Assembly: GCF_017356035.1 (NCBI RefSeq)
Contig: NZ_JAFIQX010000012.1
Coordinates: 124,001 to 188,000, forward strand
Direction of reading: 5' to 3'
Length of the DNA stretch: 64,000 nt
From: Longitalea luteola
GTDB taxonomy: Bacteria > Bacteroidota > Bacteroidia > Chitinophagales > Chitinophagaceae
The translations under genes were made by a program, and so were the position numbers. The notes under the pieces are model-generated. The model saw only the letters and a list, made by a program, of their open reading frames with translations. It was not told the origin of the DNA and ran no database searches. Position 1 is the stretch's first letter, and each line of letters starts with the position of its first letter. This document shows, piece after piece, positions 27,701 to 38,100 of the stretch.

Positions 27701-29285
27701 AGCAACGCTCTTACAGGCCAAACTGCCCAATCCTTCCTGGTTTGCCGGTTACCTGGGCGTGAAGTTCAATATCCTGGGTGGATTGGTGAAAGGCAATATG
27801 CGGTTCAAGCTGCAGGTTGGTAAAGAATGTAAAATTGTGAACGGTGAAGGAAAAGAGGCAGTAGTGGGAATGGCCGTTATCTCCGATATAACGCCAAAGG
27901 ATACTGCCAATGCCGACGTATTTACCGCGCCACAGGTGGCATTCAACTTTGCCATGGATAAAGACATCCCGATCCAGGACGATAAAGGCGACAAAACCTT
28001 CCGTACACAACTCGACCAGTTTGACCTGGTGAGCAATGGTAAAACCATTCCAGGCGTAATAAAATGGAATGCCAATAAAGATGTAGCTACTTTCTATTCT
28101 AATGAAATCCTTCCCCCTAACGCTACCGTAAAGGCATTGGTGAAAGTAAGTTTTAAAGAACTGAAGAACGGAAGCTGGCAAACAGTATATACAGATGGAC
28201 AAAAAGCCGAAGAAAGCAAAGAACTGACCTTTGTAACCGGTTCGGCTCCGGAAGCTATTCCCCTGAGCAATATAGATTACTCATGGCCGGTGGTAGACCA
28301 GCGGAATTTCTACAAAGAAGAAACGCCGATCGGGTATGTGCAGCTGAAACGCGGACAAACCTATTTGTTCCGGGTGCCGGGTTACAGGCAGGAATTGTCG
28401 TTTGTTACTGCCGATGGCGCATCCGTCGTTACGGTACCATTTCAGTACGATTCTTTGAACCGAAAGCTCACTTTCAACGTGATCAAGCTGAAGGGCGGCG
28501 CTCAGTATAAATTCCTCCTGAGCAGTTATCCCATTGGTGGCAACAAAGCGGCCAGCACACCTGCCCAAACTACAACGAGCGATGAGAATGGTCTGGAGCT
28601 CACCACAAAAAATGCCACAGAAGTAGGCCGCACAGATCTCGGCAAGGTGATCCTGGACTATGGTTTCATCAGCAGCCGCTATGGCAAGTTTTCCGACAGG
28701 ATCAACAGCTTTACGCTTACGGCCACCCGTGTAAGAAGACTTAGCTCTGACCTCATCAACTTTACCCAGGGTGTGAGCAATGGGGAAGCATTCGATCTGG
28801 CAGAGCTCGCCGGTACTGAATACACGGCCGGTATGCCGCTGGTACAGCCATACGCTGTTGTGAACGATCCCTATTTCACGCAGGATCTCAATCCATTGTT
28901 CTATGCCGACCTGCCCTACGGGGATATAACGATCGCAGAACGCGACACTGCCGAGTTGGGCTTTATTCCAAGAAAGGCCCTGCCCATTTCTCTTGGCTAC
29001 CGGTCGCTGGTAGAGAATGGCAATTTCAGCGATCAGCAGGTTACCCAATGGCTGCCTTACATCTATGACCTGCCTTCCATTTACAAGGCAGACTTCCAGG
29101 ATATCCAGAACCAGCTGGTGAACAGGTACCTGGGAACACCCCGGCAAAAAGATTTTGAAAAGATCATAAACGGTTACTATCCATTTATCAGGGAAGGCTT
29201 CTACGAAGTAAGTTACCAATTCGTATTGCCGGGCGGAACAAAAGGAAGCGCCAGCACAGTGCGCTATCAGAATGAGATCAAGTAA
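24723..29285 (+). CDS. Giant exported protein of unknown function (about 1520 residues)
   Basis: Start ATG 24723 gives a signal peptide (YIVLFLLTGASSLA). The chain is almost entirely beta-rich with many Gly, Asn and Asp. Between about residues 100 and 700 it has recurring segments of the type F-x-G-(I/V)-x-L-x-V-D-N-N-G, suggesting a repetitive beta-sheet or lipid-transfer-like structure. A short charged helix (about 740-775) is rich in Glu, Lys and Gln. A region with aromatic glycine strands (about 780-1030) could be membrane-associated. The last 450 residues look like two or three beta-sandwiches, including an Ig-like stretch with IPIQDDKGDKTF. No catalytic motif or T9SS sorting domain is visible. 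No family is recognised. Position suggests a structural part of the toxin display apparatus. Confidence 0.8.
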   Translation: MNQRILYIVLFLLTGASSLANDSLAVHTMHRNILPDSAMATLQQYTIADSVKVKEVANGAVQRVDDMNHWLESLQPDDLNELPVGLKKTISNVTYKLAISSAVFHETFAELTVFAKVEIPQHPGQLFFGISGLKLSYKGGIIGDARLTLLGDVPININGGNSQVILKGGFNLNNGQAADGLTYLSMDCNGFKELGLAADVVFPRSLLIPCDDNGEQLADANAKVKGSFKTIVNDWNDMLVGITLPRFQISGLDGFVFTVTNAVFDFSDIRNSSSIIFPQGYELRHMSYPNPSMWRGVYVQLVDVMLPKTFKRNNSNDRISFGAHDLIVDNNGVSGFFYGKNILPYNSGSASGWKFSVDEFNIGIEANRLIAAGFKGNIGLPVADKDSLSYEAVITQDNKYWLTVSPKGQMDFKLWQATCTLDSNSYVKLLVEDGQFMPEANLYGRLTINASTNPDGSKSIAKFNGVTFRGLRLRTRSPYFSVDYFGYDGEVKVGNFPVSIDKIALTVNNTHADLSFGLKLTLQDNAFKATTRLNIGCDFENSNGSHRWKLDKVRLESIRIDNAKLGGLILNGEAHFMQDDPIYGNGFAGGINAKFTSLDIEVQVRAIFGNTTFRYWFVDGMVRWSPGTPVVGPVMLNGFAGGAYYRMSKMNPFAGISKSLMPEYKPDNALGLGIKAGVLFCVTSPEVVNGRAEFEVAFNNGGGIRYVGFFGNADIMKGVTDQIGDELEQAKQIFANGSAREAKEMEGKTEEQKRAAIAAEQEQRANDPQSAAADIPCSIGGPNFKGLSAFVGMSYDFQNKIFQSNFEIYLNIANVLTGVGQNYCAGWSEMYFSPDEWHVYMGTPSNPVGIKFGLGGFSLETSSYFMMGTKIPGSPPPPQEVADILGMDMQQLDYMRDLNALGDGRGFATGARLKVQTGDLTFLILYANFKAGLGFDLMLKQYKDAHCEGSSEPIGINGWYGNAQAYVYLQGELGVKVNLKFLKFRFPIIQGAAATLLQAKLPNPSWFAGYLGVKFNILGGLVKGNMRFKLQVGKECKIVNGEGKEAVVGMAVISDITPKDTANADVFTAPQVAFNFAMDKDIPIQDDKGDKTFRTQLDQFDLVSNGKTIPGVIKWNANKDVATFYSNEILPPNATVKALVKVSFKELKNGSWQTVYTDGQKAEESKELTFVTGSAPEAIPLSNIDYSWPVVDQRNFYKEETPIGYVQLKRGQTYLFRVPGYRQELSFVTADGASVVTVPFQYDSLNRKLTFNVIKLKGGAQYKFLLSSYPIGGNKAASTPAQTTTSDENGLELTTKNATEVGRTDLGKVILDYGFISSRYGKFSDRINSFTLTATRVRRLSSDLINFTQGVSNGEAFDLAELAGTEYTAGMPLVQPYAVVNDPYFTQDLNPLFYADLPYGDITIAERDTAELGFIPRKALPISLGYRSLVENGNFSDQQVTQWLPYIYDLPSIYKADFQDIQNQLVNRYLGTPRQKDFEKIINGYYPFIREGFYEVSYQFVLPGGTKGSASTVRYQNEIK

Positions 29286-29316
29286 TGCGGAACCTATGAA
29301 AAACGAAACCATACAA

Positions 29317-31407
29317 ATGAAGACTTTATATATTTTGACGGGCGTGCTGCTGATGCCGCTGCTGCTGCTGGCTCAGCCGTCGAACAAGAAAAAGCAGCCG
29401 TTGCTTCGTTTCATCGGCCGGGCAGACAGCACGCAAAAAGCGATCTACCTGAGATGGGCATCCGCTACGCCGCAATCATGGAAGACCAACAACAAATACG
29501 GTTTCATCCTGGAACGCTATACCGTGATCCGCAACAAGCAAATGTTAAGCACTCCGGAAAAACTGGTGTTGAGCCCATCGCCATTGAAACCGCGTCCGCT
29601 GGAAGAATGGGAAACACTGGCCAAAAAAGACAACAACGCCGCTGTGATAGCACAGGCGCTGTATGGAACGGATTTCGATGTAAGCATCAATGAAAAAGGC
29701 GCCGCAAAGATCCTGGCACAGTCGCAGGAGCTGGAGCAACGCTTTTCTTTTTCACTGTATGCGGCCGATAATTCTTTTGAAGGCGCCGTGATGGCCGGCT
29801 GGGGCTTTGTAGACAAAAATGTGAAACCGGATGAAAAATACCTGTACCGGATCAAAACAGCGGCGCCTGGTAATTTATCCAGGCCCGATTCCATCAGCGT
29901 ATTCATCAGTCCATCAGAGTATGAGCCGCTGCCTGCCGTGCAGGAAGTGATCGCCCGCTTTGGCAACAAGGGCGTGATGCTGACCTGGGACATCCAAATG
30001 CTTTCGCAATATTTCTCTTCTTATTATGTAGAAAAATCAGCAGACGGCGGCGCCAGCTTCAAAAAAGTGAACGGGTTGCCGGTAAGCAATTTTGACAATA
30101 GTACGGGAAAACAAAACCGGATGTTCTTTATGGACTCGCTGCAGGAGAACGGAAAAGAATACCAGTACAGAGTAGTGGGCATAAATCCATTCGGGCAATC
30201 GGGCCCGCCTTCATTGATCGTAAAAGGCATGGGAAAAGAAATGCTGATGACAGTACCCAATATCCGTAATGCGTATCTAGACAAAAAAGGCATCCTGCAG
30301 GTAAACTGGGTATTTGATGAAAAAGCAAACAAAGCCATTCGTGGCTTCCAGTTAAAGCGTGCCGACAATATTAAAGGGCCTTACGAGATCTTTAGCGATA
30401 CCCTGCCTGTAACAAGCCGAACAGCATCCATCAAAAAAGAACTGGGGGCTTCCAACTATTTTATGATCACTGCGCTGGCCAAAGAGGGCGAAAGCAGTAC
30501 TTCTTTTCCTTATCTGGTGCAGCCGGAAGATTCCATGCCGCCGGCCATTCCAACCGGATTGAAAGCAATTATCGACACCAATGGCGTGGTGACCATTAGC
30601 TGGAACAGGAACACGGAAAAAGACCTGATGGGTTATAAAGTGTTCAGGGCGCAGAAAAAAGGCGAGGAATTGGTTCCCCTGGTGGATTCTATCTGGTATG
30701 GCACCACCTTCAGGGATACGCTCAGCCTGAAAATGCTGAATAAAAAGTCTTACTATGCAGTAACAGCATTGGATACACGCTTCAATCAATCTGCACAATC
30801 AACGCTGGTAGAAGTAAAGAAACCGGAAGTGATACCACCTTCGCCGGCCGTAATATCGAAATTTAAAGTAGAAGGCAACAGCATAACCGTACAATGGATA
30901 CCCAGTTCAGATCCCGATGTGGTATCCCATACCTTGTATCGAAAGGCACCAGGCGATACGATAGCACCCACGACGGTGCGAATATTCCGGGGCCGCGATA
31001 CGACCAGCTTCACGGATAAAGAGCTGCCAGGCGGAAAAACATATATCTATTACGTAGTGGCTGCCAGCGAAGGTGGATTGACGACGGCCTCTGAAGAGTT
31101 GACGATCGCCACTGCCCAGCAGGCAAATACGGCAGATGCAAAGATCACCAGGATGTACGCCTACACCCAGCCCGAGAAAAGGCGCATAGAAATAACCTGG
31201 GACCATGAAATGCAGAATGTGGCAGAGCTGCATGTGTACAGGGCCGAAGGCGGAAAACAGCTGGTGTTATGGAAAGTGCTGCCAGCCGGTGGAAAAGGTA
31301 TATACGATACGAATGTGCAGGCCAATACTGCGTACCAGTACGGTGTAATGGCGGTGTTTACATCAGGGGCGTTCAGTAGTATGAAAACCGTAACAACAAA
31401 ATATTAA
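29317..31407 (+). CDS. Exported fibronectin-type-III repeat protein
   Basis: About 696 residues from ATG 29317, which starts a clean signal peptide (MKTLYILTGVLLMPLLLLAQ). ATG 29296, seven codons earlier, is possible. After an N-terminal domain of about 200 residues there are four to five FN3-like sandwiches. Their markers are W-D/N in strand B and Y-x-Y-x-V in strand F: GVMLTWDIQM...EYQYRVVGINPFG, VTISWNRNTEKDLMGYKVFR, ITVQWIPSSDPDVVSHTLYR, IEITWDHEMQNVAELHVYR. There is no membrane anchor or T9SS domain. It is encoded just after the giant protein and is likely an exported adaptor or spacer in the same complex. Confidence 0.82.
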   Translation: MKTLYILTGVLLMPLLLLAQPSNKKKQPLLRFIGRADSTQKAIYLRWASATPQSWKTNNKYGFILERYTVIRNKQMLSTPEKLVLSPSPLKPRPLEEWETLAKKDNNAAVIAQALYGTDFDVSINEKGAAKILAQSQELEQRFSFSLYAADNSFEGAVMAGWGFVDKNVKPDEKYLYRIKTAAPGNLSRPDSISVFISPSEYEPLPAVQEVIARFGNKGVMLTWDIQMLSQYFSSYYVEKSADGGASFKKVNGLPVSNFDNSTGKQNRMFFMDSLQENGKEYQYRVVGINPFGQSGPPSLIVKGMGKEMLMTVPNIRNAYLDKKGILQVNWVFDEKANKAIRGFQLKRADNIKGPYEIFSDTLPVTSRTASIKKELGASNYFMITALAKEGESSTSFPYLVQPEDSMPPAIPTGLKAIIDTNGVVTISWNRNTEKDLMGYKVFRAQKKGEELVPLVDSIWYGTTFRDTLSLKMLNKKSYYAVTALDTRFNQSAQSTLVEVKKPEVIPPSPAVISKFKVEGNSITVQWIPSSDPDVVSHTLYRKAPGDTIAPTTVRIFRGRDTTSFTDKELPGGKTYIYYVVAASEGGLTTASEELTIATAQQANTADAKITRMYAYTQPEKRRIEITWDHEMQNVAELHVYRAEGGKQLVLWKVLPAGGKGIYDTNVQANTAYQYGVMAVFTSGAFSSMKTVTTKY

Positions 31408-31439
31408 GGATGGCTAATGCTTTCAACAAGATCAAATTC

Positions 31440-34400
31440 ATGAGAAAATTTCTATTCATATTGTCTTTGTTGACTGCAGGGTATGCAGCAAAGGCACAGA
31501 ACTATACGGTCGATCTCACGGGCCTTACATTTGAAGTTAAAGAAGGCGTAAAGAATAATACAAGCTCGCACCTGAATATCGATCTGATCCTGGAGAATGG
31601 CTCCACCCTCCGGCTCTATAGCAGGCATCTGGGCGAAGAGGGCGACCGGGAGAACGGCTGGCGTTTAGCTCAACCGGTCACCGTGAGCAGCAGGCCCGTG
31701 GAAATGCACACGGAAGGTTTCGTGAATTTCAGGTCAGGTACCGATGCGGATTATGATATTAAATCGGACATCGATTTCTGTTCTTCCAATTACCTGGATA
31801 TTCCTTCCGGTTCACCGAGGATGACATCCATCAGGTATACCGTGAAAGTAACGCCCCTTTTATCTATTAGCGCTAATTCAACGATCCTGCCGGATAACGA
31901 TAAGATCAGGCTGACCGCAACAGCCGGTTTTCCGGCCAGTGTTTACAACTGGTATTATTGGACGTCGACGAATGGCTGGTTACCCTTTCCGGCAGCTATA
32001 AACAGTGCAGGAAGGTCAACAGTGGATGTTATGTTAACAGATTTTATCCAGGGAAGCCCGCTCAGCAGCATTACCCAAAATACCTTTTTCAAAGTGCAAA
32101 CCTGTGCATCCGTAGCTTCTAATTTAATTACCCTGAGCAACAGGCTTTCTTCACCCAGGATCATCGGGCTGGATGTTCAACCCAACAAATGTTTCGGCGA
32201 ATCCAATGGGTATGTAAAGATCCGGTTCGACCGGGCAATCGTTGAAAAAGAATTATTGAACATTTTTTTGGAAGATACGACCAACCCCAATGGCTACAAC
32301 AGTTCTGTTATCAATCTTACAACAGCCGGTCTTGCTGCCGATAACTCCTATACCTGGCCGGCAGAGTTACCTCCCGGTGGTTACAAGATCACATTGATAG
32401 GAAAATATCCCAACAGCAGCACCTCAACTTATACAGATGGGCCGGGGCATGTAGGCCGATTCGGTTTCGAGGGGCCAACCGCATTGTCTTATACAGCGTC
32501 AAAAAGAGATGTGTATTGTTTTGGCGGCTCAGATGCCATGATTACTGTAAATGCGTCAGGGGGCGTAGGGAACTACAGAGTTGGCTACAAGAAGATGCAC
32601 GAAAGCACCTACAACTGGATTGCCTTCTCCGCTGCAGGAACGCATACGATTTCAGGTCTTGATACCGGCTCTTACAACATCAGTGTGCGGGATGGCAATG
32701 ATTGTATGATGAAAGATGGCAGTGGTCAGGAAGTCATCCGCACCATCACGATCAATCAGCCTGCAGAAGCGCTCCATATAGATAATGCACAGCCTATTAA
32801 CCCGCTGGCATTTGGTTATACCGATGGAAGCATCAGGGTCATACTCTCCGGAGGTACCCCCGTTAATGGCGACAGCTACGACCTGCAATGGAAAACGATC
32901 GCGGATAACGTGCTTACGCCAGAGCCGGCTACCACTGATCCATTCACTACCGTGTTGAAAAATATCGGCGATGGCAAATACATCCTCTTTGCAACCGATG
33001 GCAACTATGCGCTCACATCAGGCGCCGATGCAGAAGGCTGTATGGTAAAAGATACATTTACCCTTACGGAACCACCACCACTGATAGTAACGGTTGAACA
33101 ATACCGGTACGTTTCATGTAAAAACTTTGCAGACGGAAAACTGTATGCAAAAGCCCAGGGTGGTATTGAAATTCCCATCTTCCGCTACCAATACCAATGG
33201 TTCAGGAACGACAATGGCGTATGGACCGACATTCAACAGGACGACAGTATTGCCGTGAAACTGAAAGCCGGTGAATACAAGATCATCATTACCGACAAGA
33301 ACAATATCACCAAAGAATCAGCGCCCTTTACGCTGGTAGAGCCAGACCTGCTCACCCTTACTTTAAGCAGCACACCGTTGAATTGTAATGGCAGCAACAA
33401 TGGAACCGCCAGTGCGGAGATCACAGGCGGCACCGGTCCTTATCACCTCGAATGGACCACCGGCGAAACCACTACCACCATTTCAAACCTGGCGCAAGGC
33501 AACTACAAGGCTTTTGTAAAGGATACCCGCAATTGCCAGACGGAAACCCAGATAAAGGTTACGTCACCTGATCCTGTTGAGATCAGTAATGTGATCGTGA
33601 AAGATCCCACCTGTTACCTCGGGGCAGATGGTGCTATCAGTTACACCGCAACAGGAGGAACTTTGCCCTACAACTATAAATGGAGCAATGGCGCCACGTC
33701 CGCCACCCAGAACAAGCTGCCGGCGGGGAAATATAGGTTGACCCTCACTGATAGTAAGAATTGTCCGCTGGAGCACACCTTCACGGTGAATGAAACCGCG
33801 CCCGTTGTAATTGAGCTGCCGCAGGCCATTACATTATGTGTTGACCAGGTGTATGAAGCCGATGCCACTATTCCGCGGGGGAATACATACGAGTGGACAG
33901 GCACCAATAATTATTCGGCTTTTGCGCCCAAAGTAAAATTGACGAATGAAGGAACATACTATGTAACGGCTACCAATGTTAACGGATGTATTGGCAAAGA
34001 CACGCTTCGCATTACCCGCAGCAATGCCGCCGTGGCAGCAGAAATGGTGGCTACCACCCAGGCGTTCACCAACGAAGTGGTATCGCTGGTAAATATCAGT
34101 CAGCCGGCTCCGGAAAAAGTAGAATGGTTGTTGCCATCCGGCAATGTAACCGTGGTAAGTAAGAACGATGAAGAAGCGCAGCTGAGATTTGCCGATACCG
34201 GCTTATACATTATTGGTTTGAGAACGATGGTAGGCGCCTGTGAAAAAACAGTGAAGCAGCCGATCACCATTGTGAAGGCGCAGCAATTTGACCAGCCTGG
34301 CGCTGTCAGCTCGCCATTCATCAGAGAATTTACGGTGGCGCCAAATCCGTCGAACGGACAGTTTACTGTGAAGGTGGCACTGGAAGAAGCGGCCAGTATC

Positions 34401-34568
34401 AAACTCAGGTTAATTCAGCTGAATACCGGCATTGTAGTACACCAGCAGCAACAGAATGGCAGCAAACAGTATCAGTTGCCCTATAATGTTCAGTTGAACG
34501 CAGGTGTTTATTCCCTTGTGCTGGAAACTGCAAAAGAATACCGGATCATTAAGATAATCATTCAATAA
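31440..34568 (+). CDS. T9SS-exported SprB-repeat surface protein
   Basis: About 1042 residues from ATG 31440 (signal peptide ending AAKAQ). The N-terminal region is a unique sandwich. Three or more SprB-type repeats follow, recognisable by C-x-G-x(2)-(D/N)-G-x-(A/I) and G-G-x(2)-P-Y-x-(Y/L)-x-W (for example CNGSNNGTASAEITGGTGPY and PTCYLGADGAISYTATGGTL). The last about 80 residues are a type-A T9SS sorting domain starting FTVAPNPSNGQFTV and ending YRIIKIIIQ. It should therefore be exported through the type IX secretion system and attached to or shed from the surface. SprB is the gliding adhesin of Flavobacterium; here the protein probably works as a surface filament or adhesin of the toxin operon. 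Confidence 0.87.
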   Translation: MRKFLFILSLLTAGYAAKAQNYTVDLTGLTFEVKEGVKNNTSSHLNIDLILENGSTLRLYSRHLGEEGDRENGWRLAQPVTVSSRPVEMHTEGFVNFRSGTDADYDIKSDIDFCSSNYLDIPSGSPRMTSIRYTVKVTPLLSISANSTILPDNDKIRLTATAGFPASVYNWYYWTSTNGWLPFPAAINSAGRSTVDVMLTDFIQGSPLSSITQNTFFKVQTCASVASNLITLSNRLSSPRIIGLDVQPNKCFGESNGYVKIRFDRAIVEKELLNIFLEDTTNPNGYNSSVINLTTAGLAADNSYTWPAELPPGGYKITLIGKYPNSSTSTYTDGPGHVGRFGFEGPTALSYTASKRDVYCFGGSDAMITVNASGGVGNYRVGYKKMHESTYNWIAFSAAGTHTISGLDTGSYNISVRDGNDCMMKDGSGQEVIRTITINQPAEALHIDNAQPINPLAFGYTDGSIRVILSGGTPVNGDSYDLQWKTIADNVLTPEPATTDPFTTVLKNIGDGKYILFATDGNYALTSGADAEGCMVKDTFTLTEPPPLIVTVEQYRYVSCKNFADGKLYAKAQGGIEIPIFRYQYQWFRNDNGVWTDIQQDDSIAVKLKAGEYKIIITDKNNITKESAPFTLVEPDLLTLTLSSTPLNCNGSNNGTASAEITGGTGPYHLEWTTGETTTTISNLAQGNYKAFVKDTRNCQTETQIKVTSPDPVEISNVIVKDPTCYLGADGAISYTATGGTLPYNYKWSNGATSATQNKLPAGKYRLTLTDSKNCPLEHTFTVNETAPVVIELPQAITLCVDQVYEADATIPRGNTYEWTGTNNYSAFAPKVKLTNEGTYYVTATNVNGCIGKDTLRITRSNAAVAAEMVATTQAFTNEVVSLVNISQPAPEKVEWLLPSGNVTVVSKNDEEAQLRFADTGLYIIGLRTMVGACEKTVKQPITIVKAQQFDQPGAVSSPFIREFTVAPNPSNGQFTVKVALEEAASIKLRLIQLNTGIVVHQQQQNGSKQYQLPYNVQLNAGVYSLVLETAKEYRIIKIIIQ

Positions 34569-34595
34569 AAGTTCAATTAATAAAATCCAACAGAA

Positions 34596-35018
34596 ATGAA
34601 AAAAGCATTCTTCAGCGTGGTGGCAATAACGGCAGCAATTATTGCAGGATGTTCAAAAGATGATGACGGTGGCGGACCGGAAAAAGATCTCCTTGGTAAA
34701 TGGACGCCGGTATCCACCAAAGTAGTGGTGAGCGACATAAAGAATGGTGGTTCCACCACGACGGATAAGCCTGTTTACCCTGGCGACTACATTGATTTCC
34801 GTAGCGACGGTAAGGTGTACACCCGTACAACCGATCCACAGGAAGCGCCCGGGTATGATCCGAACGATACATTGACATACCGGTTAACGACAACTTATTT
34901 GATCATAGATGGTGATTCCTGCTTAATAAGCAAGCTGACCAAAGACAGCCTGACCTACATCCTTCAGGAAAAAACCGAAGATGAGCTCTGGGAAACAATT
35001 ATTTCGCTGAAAAAATAA
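34596..35018 (+). CDS. Lipocalin-like lipoprotein
   Basis: Small lipoprotein of 140 residues with lipobox IIAGC (Cys19) followed by an acidic glycine tether. The remainder fits the lipocalin-like fold common in Bacteroidota: LLGKWTPVS as first strand, then YIDFRSDGKVY, then alternating strands ending WETIISLKK. It is 27 bases after the SprB-repeat gene and upstream of the carrier gene. A role as a periplasmic or surface accessory of the toxin complex is inferred from position. Confidence 0.72.
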   Translation: MKKAFFSVVAITAAIIAGCSKDDDGGGPEKDLLGKWTPVSTKVVVSDIKNGGSTTTDKPVYPGDYIDFRSDGKVYTRTTDPQEAPGYDPNDTLTYRLTTTYLIIDGDSCLISKLTKDSLTYILQEKTEDELWETIISLKK

Positions 35019-35100
35019 AAATCATTCAGCAGAACAGTTCTTTTCCTGAACAATTTTTATCTAAGAAGCACTCCAAATCTTTTCTGTGAAAACAAGCATA

Positions 35101-38100
35101 ATGATCCGCGCCATTCGCCTGGCAAAACTGACTGTTTTGCTGTTGGCGATGCAGTTGCCGTTGAATGCGCAGGTGTATCCGGTACAGGTGGTGTCGCAAT
35201 TGCTGCCACCTTATACGCTTAATACCAGTGAATACTTTCAGGGCACCCAGGAAAGGCTGGTAGTGCTTCTTACCAATACAGATCTTACCAAACCTGCTTT
35301 GCAGGTGAGGCTTAAAATGAGCATCCAGGGGCAGAATGCAAAGCTCAAAAGTCGTGATGGCGTATATTACCCGCCCATTACCCTCGATGCAGGCGTGCCG
35401 CAACGGATCACCCTGGCCGATCTGGCGCCTTATTTTAATATCAACAACCTGGAGCTGGAGGGAATTACCCGCAGCCAGTTCCAGCAAAGCCAGAAACTGC
35501 CGGAAGGCTTTTATCAGTTCTGCTTCGAAGCTTATGAATACAATACCAACAGGCTGGTTGGCCGCAGTCATTGCGCTATGGCATGGATCTCCCTGCTGGA
35601 TCCACCCTTGCTCAACCTTCCGCGGAAAACCGAAAGCATTGCTTATAAAGATCCTTCCAATATTATTTTTCAGTGGACGCCCCGCAACATGGGCAGTCCA
35701 ACCGCTGCTTTCAACACCGAATATGAATTTACGTTAGTGGAATTGTGGGATAATGGCATTGCGCCCGAAGCCGCCTTTGGCACCACACAGCCATTGTACC
35801 GTACAACAACCCAGGCCACAACGTTATTATACGGTCCGGCTGAACCACTGCTGATCCCCGGTAAACGGTATGGGTGGCGCATCAGGGCCCAGTCATCCAA
35901 TGGCAGCCAGAATACCGATGCTTACCGCAATAACGGCTACAGCGAAATATTCTGGTTCACCTACCAGCGCGATTGCCCGATGCCTTTTAATGTACAAAGT
36001 GAAGTTAGCGGCGGCAGGGCCACCATTACCTGGAATGCGGCTTTGCAGCAAACCCGATTTAGTGTAGACTACCGCGAGAAAGGACAGACCGCCAACCAGT
36101 GGTACACCGTAAACAGCAGCACCAACCGGGTGATGTTATACGATCTTAAAAAGGATAAACAATATGAGTACCGCGTAGGCGCTTACTGTGATGTAAACAA
36201 TGGCGCCACATTCCCGGCAAATGGCGCAGTGTATAGCGATATAAAAAGTTTTTATATCGATGGCAGCAGCGTAGATGCAGAAGCAGGTTGCAATATACTG
36301 CAGCCTGAATTGAAGATCACCAACCGCAATCCCATACAAACCCTCATGAGCGGCGACGTCATCATGGCGGGCGATTTCCCGGTAAAGCTCATCACTATCC
36401 AGGGGCAAAGCAGCTTTACCGGTACCGGTTACATTACTATTCCCTTCCTGGGTAAAGTGGCGGTCAAAGTGCGTTTCAGCGGCATTACAGTCAATACAGA
36501 TAAACAGTTGATCGGCGGCGTTATAGAAACTACCTACGATAAAGAAGCAAAACAGATAGCAGATGTTACTGATTTCACCGGCGATCCGAAAAGTGTAGCT
36601 ATTCTCAAAGACCTTAGAGACAGTATGCCTGATCCGGATACGGCGCCGCTGGATGATCTGCTGGAGTTTGCAGAAAAGTTGTCGGAAGTATCGCCGGCTA
36701 CCATCGACAACGCCCTCGCGTTGACGCCTGCAGAAAAAACACAATTGAAGCAGAACATCGCAGCCATGGAAGAGGCCAGGGACGTGCTGGAAGATAAGAA
36801 CACTACGCCTGAACAAAAGGCGGAAGCTGAGCAGAAGCTGCGGGATGCAGTGAAGCAGGCAGCACCGATCGTTGACAAGCTGGGAGAAACGGTAGGTAAG
36901 GGGCTGCAATCGGTAGTAAGCAAATGGTTCAATAATGTTCGTGAATTTCTGAAAGGGTACCGCGGCACTGAAGCAGACAGGCAGCAGGCCGCCCAATGGC
37001 ATAAAACAACCGATAGCCTGGTAGCGGTGCTGATGCAAAGCAGGAATGTGCCCAACAGCCTGCTCGATTCACTGGATAAAGCAACCCGGGCAGCAACACC
37101 GGCCTGGATAGCGCTGGAACGTGCCGTAACCTGCAATGCCCCCGATGAAAGCCAGTCGCCCAAAGGGCCTTATATGTTCGACGATGTAATGAACGATTAC
37201 AGTTGTTATGTGGCACTGGGCAATAAACAATACGATGTAATTGACAGGGTATACGAAACAGCTAAGAACAACCTGTTCGAAAGCGCCGAGGACAAGGTGA
37301 TTGAGAAACTGGTCATCCGGAACTCAATGGCAGATGGAGCTACAGTGTACACCCCGGATGCAAAAGAATACAAAATAAAAGGAACGATCATCAATTATAC
37401 CATTGATATAAACGGCGCCCTGTCTTCCTTCACTTTCAACGGCAACGGTTATGTGGCCGCCTATAATGTAGACAGGAAGACCAATGTGCGTACCGGTTTT
37501 GCCGGTTACGTGATCCTGGAAAAAGCAAAGGGAATGTCTGATAAGGACGGCTTCTTTAACTATGCTACTGCAAAGGCGAATGGATATATGTTCGATATAG
37601 ACAATCACTGGGAGCTGCAGCAGCGGAATGCCGATATCGTGAAAATGGTGGAGTACTATTTTGGAAAGTATGGCGATAAGGATAATAATCTGTTGCTAAA
37701 CGATAATCCCGCAATTAGAGAAGAGATCATGGCACTGGTAAAACAATTGCCGAATGCGCTCTTCAAAGTGGAAAAGGATCCGAACTATGTTCAATTCCTG
37801 GACCTGGTAAAATTCAGGGATCACCTGAAACAACAACTCAAAACTATCGAAAGCGCCATTGACAGGATGCAAAAGCTGATAAATGCCTATAAAAAAGCAA
37901 AAGGTGACAGAACACCGGAGATGTTGCAGGTGCTTCATGCCGGGCTTGATAAAGACCTGGATGATGCAAGATGTAAGATCACCAAAGAGCTGGAAAGCTG
38001 GAATATAACGGCGGTGAAATACAGTGCCGACAGAGCATCGTTAGGCATTTTTGAAAAGTTAAGTCAAACGCTGCGGCTCGACCTGCTGCAGATGATGTAT

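Noticed and set aside
28281-29312. Long open frame of 343 codons on the minus strand
   Set aside because: It lies wholly opposite the end of the giant exported protein, has no family resemblance, and mirrors the codon pattern of the plus-strand gene.
36136-37038. Open frame of 300 codons on the minus strand
   Set aside because: It is antisense to the carrier gene, rich in Cys, His and Arg as expected of a shadow frame, with no domain.
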